Origin: Leptospira harrisiae
Lineage (GTDB): Bacteria > Spirochaetota > Leptospiria > Leptospirales > Leptospiraceae
Length of the DNA: 64,000 nt
Direction of reading: 5' to 3'
Assembly: GCF_002811945.1 (NCBI RefSeq)
Contig: NZ_NPDX01000001.1
Coordinates: forward strand, 1,372,501 to 1,436,500
The notes under the pieces are model-generated. The model was not told the DNA's origin, searched no databases, and worked only from the letters and a program-made list of their open reading frames with translations. Of the stretch, positions 8,744-17,898 are shown in pieces; within the stretch, counting starts at the first letter, position 1, and each line of letters opens with the position of its first letter. Made by a program: the position numbers and the translations under genes.

Positions 8744-9994
8744 ATGTCTTTGTATCGTTACTTACATATTTTTTTGATTTTTGGTTGTTTCACTTTTGGA
8801 TCCTTGGATTTTCTTTTTGCACAAAATCTAGATTCGTTAGTGGAATCAGTTTACAATAAACAGGAATCACTTCTCATTCGTAGTGAAATTCGAAAACGTT
8901 TGGGAGATCGTGCCAATGAACCTTCCATCAAAGAGATTGTAAAATCTTTACGAGTTTGGGCTGTGTTTGAGTCAATGCCTCCAACTGAATTTGCAGAAGA
9001 AGTGGAACGGTTTGTGATCTTAAAAGATTATGGATTCAATTGGGAAGAGACAGAAGAGTTGATTCCCTATTTCATCACAGCCAAACCAAACAAAAAAGAC
9101 ATTCCGTATTTAGGTAAATTTTTTAAGGAAATGAACCTTTCGAAAGTTTCAGAAGAAACCGTTTTGGATCTTTTACGGGTTGCGAAAGCCAAACAATGGA
9201 GTGGTGCTTCGGTCCTTGTGGCAGGTAGGTTGGTTGTCTTATCTCAAAAAAAAGAACCCAATTCTATACTCACACTTAAAACTTTGGAATCCCTTCTTCC
9301 AAAACAATTTGAAACACTCAGTGATGAGAAAAAGACAAAGTTTTTCAAAGATTGGTATTTGGCCTCCGCGGGAAAAATTGAGGAAAAACATTGGGAGATG
9401 ATTCAAACCGATTCAATTCAATTGAGTTCCAAAAAGACTGAAAAGGAAAAATTTCAAACTTCTGAAAGGCGAACAGAAATTATCTGGAATGAACAAGGGG
9501 AATGGGTGAGCAAAGAAAGACCAAAACTGGATCCCAATCTAATTTTTTTAGAAGAACAAATTTCCAGTCCGGAAATTGTCAGTAGCAGCGAAAAAGATAA
9601 ACGGAAGTTAGTTGATCCAGTGGGTCGCCAATGGATAGGAACTCCTTATCTTTATGGTGGATTTTCACGAAGGGGTGTGGATTGTTCAGGACTGACAAAA
9701 TCAATTCTCACAGATCCCAAAATCGGAATGAATGACCGAATGATTCCAAGGTCTGCAAGAGACCAAGCACAGATTGGAAAGTCCGTTGTTAGGGATAAAC
9801 AACAAATTGGTAATTTAGTATTTTTCTCTGCTTCACCGAACACAAGTAAAATCACACATGTTGGGATGGTTTTAGAAAATGGAAATTTCATTCACGCTTC
9901 GACGAGTCGTGGAGTTGTGATCCAATCCTTAAATGAAAAATGGTGGAAGGAGAGATACGTGACTGGTCGAGATATTTTTACGGTAGGAAAATAG
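8744..9994 (+). CDS. Secreted NlpC/P60-family peptidase
   Basis: A 416-residue protein with a signal peptide (hydrophobic to about residue 24, ending in an AQN-like cleavage region). A long helical, Lys/Glu-rich middle region follows. The C-terminal NlpC/P60 domain runs from about residue 290: catalytic Cys in RGVDCSGLTKS, His in ITHVGMVL and a second His in FIHASTSRG. The family cleaves gamma-D-Glu-diamino-acid or related links in peptidoglycan stem peptides, so a periplasmic wall-remodelling role is inferred. It ends one base before the next patatin gene's ATG, suggesting an operon with the flanking lipases. Confidence 0.9.
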   Translation: MSLYRYLHIFLIFGCFTFGSLDFLFAQNLDSLVESVYNKQESLLIRSEIRKRLGDRANEPSIKEIVKSLRVWAVFESMPPTEFAEEVERFVILKDYGFNWEETEELIPYFITAKPNKKDIPYLGKFFKEMNLSKVSEETVLDLLRVAKAKQWSGASVLVAGRLVVLSQKKEPNSILTLKTLESLLPKQFETLSDEKKTKFFKDWYLASAGKIEEKHWEMIQTDSIQLSSKKTEKEKFQTSERRTEIIWNEQGEWVSKERPKLDPNLIFLEEQISSPEIVSSSEKDKRKLVDPVGRQWIGTPYLYGGFSRRGVDCSGLTKSILTDPKIGMNDRMIPRSARDQAQIGKSVVRDKQQIGNLVFFSASPNTSKITHVGMVLENGNFIHASTSRGVVIQSLNEKWWKERYVTGRDIFTVGK

Positions 9995-9995
9995 G

Positions 9996-10886
9996 ATGGG
10001 AAAAAAGAAAGCACTCGTATTGTCTGGGGGAGGTGCGAGAGGTGCGTACCAAGCAGGTGTTTTGCGATATTTAGAAGAAATCCATTGGAAACCGGATATC
10101 ATTTGTGGAACTTCTGTAGGTGCCATTAATGCTTGTGCCATTGGTTCGGGAATGAATTCCAGTCGATTGTCTGAGTTATGGCTTAGACTCAATCAGAAAA
10201 ATATAATGCGATATTCGATTTGGAATATGTTAAAAGGACTCTTTCGAAAAAAATATTACCCACTGGTCGAAACTTATCCTCTTAAAAAATTCATTCATGA
10301 AAATTTGGATTTCACGAAACTGAATGAATCTAAAACAAAAGTAATCATTTCTGCAGTAAACATTCTGAGTTCGGAATTAAAATTTTTTGAAAATCCTAAC
10401 TTACAAATTGAACATATACTTGCATCGTCTGCCATCCCAATGATTTTCCCTTGGCAAATCATTGATGGTGAACCGTATTGGGATGGGGGAGTGATGGCAA
10501 ATACTCCGATTCTTCCGGCACTCACAAATGAAGCATCTGAAATTGTAGTCGTGTTACTTTCTCCGGTTGGTGGTATGCGAGTGATGGATGCTCCGAAAAC
10601 AAAAGATGAGGCCCTAGAAAGGTTGTTTGAGTTATATTTACTTGGTTCCTATAGAAGTGTAGAACAAGGATTGGAATATAGAAAGACAGTTATGAAAGGC
10701 CTCACTCCGATTGAAAACTTTTTATTCGGACTTAGAACAGATTATAAAAATGCAAACATTTCAGTAATCGCACCAAAGCAAATGTTAGGTTTAGGTAGCA
10801 TTTTAAATTTTAAAAAAGACCAAGCAGAACTGTTATTAAATCAAGGTTATGAAGATGCCAAAGATTTTTTTTCGAAACAAAAATAG
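9996..10886 (+). CDS. Patatin-like phospholipase
   Basis: A 296-residue single-domain patatin. The oxyanion loop is SGGGARGAYQAGVL at the N-terminus, the nucleophile elbow GTSVGA (about residue 39) and the catalytic Asp lies in DGGVMANTP (about residue 161). Family members release fatty acids from phospholipids or neutral lipids. No signal peptide or regulatory domain is present, unlike the cNMP-linked paralogue two genes upstream. The ATG follows the previous stop by one base and has a GTAGGA stretch ahead. The stop converges with the histidine kinase gene with one base between. Confidence 0.92.
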   Translation: MGKKKALVLSGGGARGAYQAGVLRYLEEIHWKPDIICGTSVGAINACAIGSGMNSSRLSELWLRLNQKNIMRYSIWNMLKGLFRKKYYPLVETYPLKKFIHENLDFTKLNESKTKVIISAVNILSSELKFFENPNLQIEHILASSAIPMIFPWQIIDGEPYWDGGVMANTPILPALTNEASEIVVVLLSPVGGMRVMDAPKTKDEALERLFELYLLGSYRSVEQGLEYRKTVMKGLTPIENFLFGLRTDYKNANISVIAPKQMLGLGSILNFKKDQAELLLNQGYEDAKDFFSKQK

Positions 10887-10887
10887 G

Positions 10888-13497
10888 TTAATCCAATCCT
10901 TTCGGAAAACTTAAATAGAAGGTAGAACCTTTGCCAATTTGACTTTTTACTTCAATGGCTCCGTTCATCGCTTCAATTTGGTGTTTGCAGAGGAATAATC
11001 CCATTCCTTTCCCTTCTATGTCTTGTCGCAATCGAAAGTTCATTTTGAATAATTTCTGGCCATGACGATTTGTATCAATCCCAGGACCGTTGTCAGTGAT
11101 GGCTATTTTTAAAAAATTTTTTGTATCTTCATATGAGACATCAATTTTGCATACTTGGTTTGGGTTTGAGTATTTGATCGCATTGGTTAGGATATTGTTT
11201 ACGATGCTATCAAAATAAGCTTGGAATCCGAGAAGTTTCATTCCTTCGGGAAGTAGGTTCGTGAACTCTATCTCTCTATTCGAACCGTTTTTTAGAATTG
11301 AAATTTGTGCATCGATACTTTCTTTGATTAAAATTTTTGACTTTGGAAGTTCTTTGGTATCTCTTTCTATTTTTAAAAGTTCATTGAGATTAATAATAAT
11401 CTGGTCCAACTGATAAGAAGATGATTCGATAAATCCTAGTAATTCAGGATTGGAGGGATTTTCCTTTAACATTTCCGTCAGACTGATTAGATTCGCAATC
11501 GGTGCCCGTAAGTTATGCGATGTAATGTATGTATATTCTCTTAGACGTTCGTTTTGTTTTTTAGTAATTTGAACTAAGGATTCAAGTTCTCTGTTTTTTG
11601 TTAATAAAAGATTTTCTTTTTCAAGTAAGGAATCTTTGACCATTTTTTGATCCTGGATATTTTGAATTGCTCCATAAAATCCAATACAAGTGTTTTCAAT
11701 AAATTTCGGCGTGGCAATGATGCGAATCCAAAATTCATTTCCAGTTCCTGCCTGCACTAAACATTCTAGATCAAATGTGTCTTTTGTAGCCATACAATGA
11801 GTTTCTTTTTGTTTTAATATTTGGGTAAATTCTTTGGTTCCAAAAAAACTTAAATCGACTCCATTCACATGTTTGGAGGTTTGTACTAAAATTTCTGTTG
11901 CTACTTTTGAAAGAGTGATTTGTTTGTTGGCTAAATCATAATCAAAACTACCCACTTTAGCGAGTCGGTTTGTACGGAGCAGAAGTTCTTCCATGCGCTT
12001 TCGATCTGAGATATCTCGTGTTTGTATCACGAGACCATCGTTAGTGGGGATGACTTGGTGGAAATAATATCCGGGAGCAACATAATTGCCTGGAATTTGA
12101 AACTCTTCTTCTAAGGGAATTTTATTTAAGACTACATTTTTGTAGTTTTCAAAAAATCCATTTTCTCTGTTCACAGGAAATAATTGGCAGATCCCCTTCC
12201 CAAGTAGTTCTTCTTTTTTCATACCTAGTTGTTCTACTGCCTTTTCATTTAAATCGGAGATGATAAAATCGATAATTTCTCCCTCTTTGTTTTTTAATGT
12301 TTCCAAAAAGTAAATTGCTTCCAAGGCAGATTTCATTGCCGCTTGGTATCGTTGGCTACTAACAAGGTATTTTAATTCTGTTTCTTTTTCAGATGTGATG
12401 TCTTTTGCTGCTCCTATGATTGATATTATTTTTCCATTTGAATCTTGAATAGGGCGAGTGTAGTCACGTAACCATTTGATTTTTCCAGATTTAGTTCGAA
12501 TTCGGTATTCAACAACTCCCGTTTCTCCCTTTAAAATTTTTGTCATACGTTCTGCGAGATTAGTTAGATCTTCTTTGAGGATGACGTTGAACCAACCACC
12601 TAACTTTGTAATTTCTTCAATGGAATATCCTGAAGTTGTAGTTAGTTCTTTGGAACTCCATTCCGCTATGACTTCACCATTAATGATTTTAGCGCTATAA
12701 ATATAATCCGAAGTAAGTTCAGTGACCATTCGCAGTCGATCTTCTAAAACTAGGGTTTCTGTAATATCTCGAGAAACACCTACAATTTCTTTTATATTTC
12801 CCTTTGCATCGTGAATTGGATTTTTAACTGTTTCCAAAATTCTTGTAGTACCGTTTGGTCCAAGATTTGGTTCTCTCCTTACGTAACTAGTTTCTCCAGT
12901 TTCAAAGACCTTTTTGTCTTCTAAATGATATGCCTTTGTGTATTTTTCTTCGTTGTAAGGTACACCTTGGATTCCCGTTAAGTTTTGTTTGGTGAGGCCG
13001 TAAAAATCGGCACATGCTTTGTTTACATAGGTAATTCTAAAATTTTTATCCTTACAGAAAACTAAATCTGTGATTGAATCTAAAATTTGTGAAAAATATA
13101 TTTCTCTCTCTTTTGTGTATCGCTCTAATTCTTTAGTTTTTGTTAAGTCTGAAAAACTTGCAAGTAGATGCGTGATTTTTCCATCCTTGTCTTTGGAGCT
13201 ATAAGCTGATACTGCGATGTCAAAAGAAGAACCGTCTTTCCTTTTTGCACGTAATTCTCCAGTCCATTGAGATTTGGATAGAATTTCTGATAAGATGAGT
13301 TTTGTTTTTTCTTTGTCATCGGTAAATCTGAGAGTGTTTTTCCCGAGGATTTCATCAGTATGTTCATAGCCCCAGAGGGTAAGGAAAGCCTGGTTTACAA
13401 ATTGAATGTTTCCTTCTAAATCAGAAATTACAATTGCATTTACCGACTGCTCTAAAATGGTATTGATCAGTCTTTGGTCTGTAAGTTCCAATCCCAT
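10888..13497 (-). CDS. Five-PAS sensor histidine kinase
   Basis: An 869-residue protein with no obvious transmembrane segment. About five PAS/PAC modules are visible (roughly 8-125, 132-250, 255-375, 385-500 and 505-625), several with clear S-box features (NAIVISDLEGNIQFVNQAF; VSRDITE). A coiled linker leads to the DHp domain with phospho-acceptor His in TSHNLRAPIANL (about 660). The ATPase domain has an N-box NILTNAIKYSN and G-boxes DNGPGID and GKGMGLFL. No receiver is attached and no response regulator is adjacent, so its partner must be elsewhere. It lies 47 bp downstream of the outer-membrane protein gene, possibly in the same transcript. Confidence 0.92.
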   Translation of the reverse strand: MGLELTDQRLINTILEQSVNAIVISDLEGNIQFVNQAFLTLWGYEHTDEILGKNTLRFTDDKEKTKLILSEILSKSQWTGELRAKRKDGSSFDIAVSAYSSKDKDGKITHLLASFSDLTKTKELERYTKEREIYFSQILDSITDLVFCKDKNFRITYVNKACADFYGLTKQNLTGIQGVPYNEEKYTKAYHLEDKKVFETGETSYVRREPNLGPNGTTRILETVKNPIHDAKGNIKEIVGVSRDITETLVLEDRLRMVTELTSDYIYSAKIINGEVIAEWSSKELTTTSGYSIEEITKLGGWFNVILKEDLTNLAERMTKILKGETGVVEYRIRTKSGKIKWLRDYTRPIQDSNGKIISIIGAAKDITSEKETELKYLVSSQRYQAAMKSALEAIYFLETLKNKEGEIIDFIISDLNEKAVEQLGMKKEELLGKGICQLFPVNRENGFFENYKNVVLNKIPLEEEFQIPGNYVAPGYYFHQVIPTNDGLVIQTRDISDRKRMEELLLRTNRLAKVGSFDYDLANKQITLSKVATEILVQTSKHVNGVDLSFFGTKEFTQILKQKETHCMATKDTFDLECLVQAGTGNEFWIRIIATPKFIENTCIGFYGAIQNIQDQKMVKDSLLEKENLLLTKNRELESLVQITKKQNERLREYTYITSHNLRAPIANLISLTEMLKENPSNPELLGFIESSSYQLDQIIINLNELLKIERDTKELPKSKILIKESIDAQISILKNGSNREIEFTNLLPEGMKLLGFQAYFDSIVNNILTNAIKYSNPNQVCKIDVSYEDTKNFLKIAITDNGPGIDTNRHGQKLFKMNFRLRQDIEGKGMGLFLCKHQIEAMNGAIEVKSQIGKGSTFYLSFPKGLD

Positions 13498-13544
13498 CTA
13501 CAAAAAGATAGGATATGGAGATTTGAGGACAAGTAAAATATAAG

Positions 13545-15011
13545 TTAATTTTTTGAACTAACCATAATATAAACTGAGTGAGCACTGTATTCAAATGATT
13601 GCGATAAGGAATTCGGATCAATACGGGAATTTCCATATCCAACTTCTCGAATATAAGTAACAGAGACTGATGATTTTGAAGTGACCCAAGAAAATCCTAA
13701 ACTTAAACCTTTGTTTCTAGAATATTCATTTCTTGGATTTGTTCCAGATCTTGCTACTTTATAAATGACACTGGCATCACCTGAATTCATTTGTACTTGG
13801 TTGCCGTATGTGTTCTGGAGGTATAAATCAACGGCTGATTCAGTCCAGGAAATTGGTTTTGTATTTGGTTCGTTTGTATAGATTCCAGCTAATACGGAGA
13901 AGGTGTCTGCAACATAGTATTCCATCCCGGCAGCAAAGTTTGTAGTGGAGGCTCTTGTTAATTCTCGAACTTCAGTGTCATTAATTGTGTATGTAACCCT
14001 ACGTCCGAACGCCGAAATTTCATCTTGGTTCCTTCTGGATTTGTATCCAGTGGTATAGATCATGTCAAAGGATGCCAAAAATCGAGAAGTTGGAAAAAAG
14101 GCGACTCCAAATCTTAATTCAGAAGTTTGTGGAATTGATGTTGTGAGTTTTGGTTTTTGTGTAAGGACACCCGATTCAATGGATGATGCTCCATCTCCTG
14201 TTCCTTCTATAAAATCAATGGCAGAGGAGCCTGGTCTCCTAGTTGAGTCTGCATACACTTCGTTATAAAGTCGGTTCCCTCCCATAACAAAGATTCGCCG
14301 ATAGCTCATCCCTAAGGATACCTTTTGGATTGGTTGGTATTGGATTCCGAGAACTGGCATAATGCCTGAAGTTCTACGATTGTCAACATAAGATCGCATT
14401 ACATAACTTAGATCAGAGAATTGTTGGAACTGAGTCCTTGATACTTCTTTTGTATCATTCATATAATAGAGAGTAGCACCAATTGACAGTTTGTCGGAAA
14501 GTAAATAGGCGGCACTTGGTCCCACGAGGAGTTGGTTGTATTTTTCTTTTGAGTAATTTCTTGTTGAGTTGATGGAGGGAGAAACTAGTGGGTAGTTGAC
14601 TTGGTCCACTCGGTTATAAGAGTAATTGTAGGTATTGACAATTGAAAATGCAAACTTCCAACGATCAAAGTTTTTTAATAAACCTATAAAGTTAGGATCA
14701 AACCCTTGGTGCGTTTGGTTGTAAACTTGTCCAGGTGTATCAATGTTGATATAACTTCTTTTTACATCCTTAAAATTGCTGGCAGAAATAGAAATTCCAT
14801 CGTTATAAGTAAACCCAAGTCCTGCAGGATTGTAATAAGCACCAGAAGGGTCATCGGCAATAGCAGTAAAGGCACCACCGAGTCCTGCGGCTCGTTCTCC
14901 GTAGAATCCTTGTATATTATGGAAAGGTTCTGAACCCAAAACAATATTTGGGTATAAAAATAAAATGAAAAGAAGGAATACGAAATTTTTAATTAGTTTG
15001 TTTTTTGACAT
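13545..15011 (-). CDS. FadL/OmpP1-like outer-membrane beta-barrel protein
   Basis: A 488-residue protein starting MSKNKLIKNF, chosen over an upstream in-frame start because a signal peptide begins there (hydrophobic stretch, cleavage near VLGS-EP). The mature N-terminus GERAAGLGGAFTAIADDPSGAYYNPAGLGF is the hallmark of FadL-like and UPF0164-type barrels. The rest alternates polar and aromatic residues as beta strands, and the C-terminus VYIMVSSKN fits a last barrel strand. FadL-type proteins pass hydrophobic compounds across the outer membrane; the substrate here is unknown. It is 22 bp downstream of a lipoprotein gene in the same direction. Confidence 0.85.
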   Translation of the reverse strand: MSKNKLIKNFVFLLFILFLYPNIVLGSEPFHNIQGFYGERAAGLGGAFTAIADDPSGAYYNPAGLGFTYNDGISISASNFKDVKRSYINIDTPGQVYNQTHQGFDPNFIGLLKNFDRWKFAFSIVNTYNYSYNRVDQVNYPLVSPSINSTRNYSKEKYNQLLVGPSAAYLLSDKLSIGATLYYMNDTKEVSRTQFQQFSDLSYVMRSYVDNRRTSGIMPVLGIQYQPIQKVSLGMSYRRIFVMGGNRLYNEVYADSTRRPGSSAIDFIEGTGDGASSIESGVLTQKPKLTTSIPQTSELRFGVAFFPTSRFLASFDMIYTTGYKSRRNQDEISAFGRRVTYTINDTEVRELTRASTTNFAAGMEYYVADTFSVLAGIYTNEPNTKPISWTESAVDLYLQNTYGNQVQMNSGDASVIYKVARSGTNPRNEYSRNKGLSLGFSWVTSKSSVSVTYIREVGYGNSRIDPNSLSQSFEYSAHSVYIMVSSKN

Positions 15012-15033
15012 GTTTAGTTTCAATTTGAAAATT

Positions 15034-16572
15034 TTAAATTTGTACAACTGTGTTTGCGAGTAAAGTATATTGTTCGTTCCCGTTGGAATCAATATAATAG
15101 CGCCAAACTTTGGCAGATGGAATTTGATCGGCGGTTCCATAAAAATCTACATAATAAACGGGCCCACCACTATTTACGTTATTAAAAAATTCGCCCCATC
15201 CAATGTATTCATCTGGAAATGTGTTTGGATTTACACCATTTGGCATAACGACATAAGCATCATATTCTGTAAATCCAGCATCGATACCGATATTTCCGCC
15301 TGGAAGTGATATCACAAAATCGATATAAGCATCCCATTCAAATTGGTATGCGTTTGCACCTGTTTCGTAAAATTGTCCATAGAGGTCGTTGTCAAAGTAA
15401 CCTAATTCTTCATAATCATTGTTTGCAGGAGTAATAATATCATAATAATCTACTGCAAAATATGCAGTATCACCATTGGCATCATAAGTTTCTTCTAAAT
15501 AATATTCTTCCTGATTTGCGTTGTCTATGTATTCCGTTGTCACATACCCACCGTAGTCGTTGGTTTTTCCTTTGACCGTGGTTGTAATTTTATCGCCGGA
15601 GTTTGTATCATAAACATTGCTATAACTCAAGGTTACGCAGTTGTTAGCATTGGCATTTGTGTCGTTGTCACATTCTTCAAAAGTAAATCTAGTAGTGGAT
15701 TTGTCTGTACTGCCTGAACCACTTGTGACTTGTTTGATATTTAAGATGGCTTTGTCTTTTTTTCCTTCTAAAGTGATATAAGTAATGGATGCCTCCACAC
15801 TTAAAGAAATTCCAAATATTTTTAAAGAACGAGTAATCGAACTAAAGATTTTTGTTTTATCAGATTTAAATTTTATACTTTTTTGAAAACGATTGTTTGC
15901 AGGGCAAGGTTGCGGGGTTCCAATGGAATCTGCAAACGAATACTCTACTTCCATATCATATTCGTTATTCGATAGTTTTCTGTAAACCATTGCAGGACTT
16001 GGTACAGCTTGTCCTATAAAAGGAAGTATCCCTTCGTTTTGTAGACTAACAAGCTCTCCGCGTGCTTCATCAGCACTAAGCCCCAAACGTTCGATTCCAG
16101 ATAAAAATTCATCTTCCATGGATTGTGTAATTCTAACTGTAGATGCCCCACCAGGAACACAGGTCCCAGGATTTGCTTTCGCTGTGGCATAAGCTCCGCT
16201 GATAAGAACTAAATCTCGTTTGGAGTCTCGCAAAATTTCTGAAACAATGGATGTGCCTTCAGTAAGAAACGCTTGTCCAGTGAATCCAGCATCAAATGTG
16301 TCTTGCGCAATGCCTTTAGATGTTGGCATCAAACGAATTGATTTTGGTACTTTTCGAACGGATGCGCCAAGTCCAGTAGAAGGTTTGCGAATGGATCTCG
16401 GAACTGCGACACTTAAATTCGAAGGAAGTTCTGAGTTGATATTGGAATTCAGTAAGTTTCTAACTAGAAAGCGAGACACCAAAGCTTCTAAGGAGTTACT
16501 TTCATCTTTTTCTTTTTTGCAACCTACCAAAGTAAAGAATAGAAGAAAAAATAATAGAAATAGATGATTCAT
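15034..16572 (-). CDS. Large predicted lipoprotein
   Basis: A 512-residue protein. The N-terminus MNHLFLLFFLLFFTLVGC is a typical lipoprotein signal with the lipidated Cys at residue 18, followed by the charged KKEKDESN stretch. The mature protein is rich in Tyr, Asp, Asn and Thr, especially residues 300-480 (repeated DYGGY/YYDI-like segments), suggesting a beta-rich exported fold. I do not recognise a family. It is the first gene of a leftward set with the FadL-like barrel and the PAS kinase, so the lipoprotein and barrel may work together at the outer membrane. Confidence 0.75.
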   Translation of the reverse strand: MNHLFLLFFLLFFTLVGCKKEKDESNSLEALVSRFLVRNLLNSNINSELPSNLSVAVPRSIRKPSTGLGASVRKVPKSIRLMPTSKGIAQDTFDAGFTGQAFLTEGTSIVSEILRDSKRDLVLISGAYATAKANPGTCVPGGASTVRITQSMEDEFLSGIERLGLSADEARGELVSLQNEGILPFIGQAVPSPAMVYRKLSNNEYDMEVEYSFADSIGTPQPCPANNRFQKSIKFKSDKTKIFSSITRSLKIFGISLSVEASITYITLEGKKDKAILNIKQVTSGSGSTDKSTTRFTFEECDNDTNANANNCVTLSYSNVYDTNSGDKITTTVKGKTNDYGGYVTTEYIDNANQEEYYLEETYDANGDTAYFAVDYYDIITPANNDYEELGYFDNDLYGQFYETGANAYQFEWDAYIDFVISLPGGNIGIDAGFTEYDAYVVMPNGVNPNTFPDEYIGWGEFFNNVNSGGPVYYVDFYGTADQIPSAKVWRYYIDSNGNEQYTLLANTVVQI

Positions 16573-16671
16573 TACGCATTCATTTCATGAGTAGGAAAGG
16601 AAATGTCAATTCTAAAGTCTTCTAATAAAAAAAGAGTTTCCAACGATTCAATCAAAATCATAATTTCTTGA

Positions 16672-17898
16672 ATGAGAGCACTATCTCAAACCGTTTTGTT
16701 ACTTTTTTTAGCACAATCACTTCTGGCCAAAGGCAATGTATACGTACAAAGCACAAAGGCGAAACTTCTTTCCCAACCCAAACTCAGTGCAGATGGTTCA
16801 GCATTGGCAATGGGAGAAGTACTATCTCCTATCAGTGAACAAGGACTTTTTGTCCAGGTTCGGACCCGCGATCAATTAGGTTGGGTATCGAAATTATTTG
16901 TTTCCCCACTCCCTCCCGGTAACCAGATCAAATTGGGAATCACATCCAATTCATCGGAAGCTGTAGTGGCTAGGCAAAGAGCTTCTGACTTTACAAAGAC
17001 AGCGGCAGCAAGAGGACTTTCTGAAACACAAAAGATGAGAGTTCGTGGGGAAGGGGATCAATATGATTTTGAATCCTTACGATGGCTTGAATCCGTTCCT
17101 TTTGAATCCCCAATAGCACAATCCTCTCTCACCGAATCAAAAGTTGAGAATAAACCATTGTGGGAACAATGGTTTTATAGTTCAGAATTAGAAGTGCCTA
17201 AGGAAACAAGGGCAGAAGTAAAATTGGGAAGGTCCCTTGCCGCACGATTACTTAAAAAATTTCCTTTGGTGCGAGATCCTGAATTAACGGGATACCTTAC
17301 GGGAATTGCCGCAAGGCTTGCTGCGGTTTCTTCTCGAAAGGATTTGAGTTTTCGAGTCGGAGTGATTGAATCCTCGCAAATCAATGCATATGCTTGTCCC
17401 GGTGGATTTGTTTTGATCACCACAGCCAGTTTAAAGAAAATCCAATCGGAATCGGAACTTGCTGGTATCATTGGCCATGAAATGGGACACATTGTACTCT
17501 TTCATAATGGAGAATTTAAACAATCCAATGTGTTTTTTGATATCCTTTCTGGACTTTTATCTCCTCCTGGTGGTGAGGTTGTGAATGTTGCAACAGGCCA
17601 AGTTTTGGATGAGATAGAAAAACAATTTTTCGAAACAGGAAGGGATATGAAATTGGAATTGGAAGCCGATGAAGCGGCTGTGGGACTGACAAGTCAATCT
17701 GGATATTCACCCTTGGGACTATCGAATTACCTGAACACATTGTCCAGATCGGAAGGTACTGAATCGTTCAAAAAAACGCATCCTGATACAACAATTCGAA
17801 TTGCAAAACTCATATTTTATGAATCTATTGCGGGAATCGAAAATGAACCTGTTCCGAAAGATCGTTGGAATGATTTTAAATCCAAACTAAAACCATGA
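16672..17898 (+). CDS. SH3-domain M48-family metalloprotease
   Basis: A 408-residue exported protein. Signal peptide residues 1-19 (ending LLAKG) are followed by a bacterial SH3-like domain at about 22-85 (VYVQSTKAKLLSQP ... VQVRTRDQLGWVSKLFV). The M48 domain starts at about 175 and carries the zinc motif HEMGH within IIGHEMGHIVLFH and the third ligand Glu in LELEADEAAVGL. This is a BepA/YfgC-like arrangement of periplasmic quality-control proteases, but with an SH3 rather than a TPR domain. The stop overlaps the ATG of the CHASE2 cyclase gene (ATGA), so the two are translationally coupled. Confidence 0.9.
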   Translation: MRALSQTVLLLFLAQSLLAKGNVYVQSTKAKLLSQPKLSADGSALAMGEVLSPISEQGLFVQVRTRDQLGWVSKLFVSPLPPGNQIKLGITSNSSEAVVARQRASDFTKTAAARGLSETQKMRVRGEGDQYDFESLRWLESVPFESPIAQSSLTESKVENKPLWEQWFYSSELEVPKETRAEVKLGRSLAARLLKKFPLVRDPELTGYLTGIAARLAAVSSRKDLSFRVGVIESSQINAYACPGGFVLITTASLKKIQSESELAGIIGHEMGHIVLFHNGEFKQSNVFFDILSGLLSPPGGEVVNVATGQVLDEIEKQFFETGRDMKLELEADEAAVGLTSQSGYSPLGLSNYLNTLSRSEGTESFKKTHPDTTIRIAKLIFYESIAGIENEPVPKDRWNDFKSKLKP

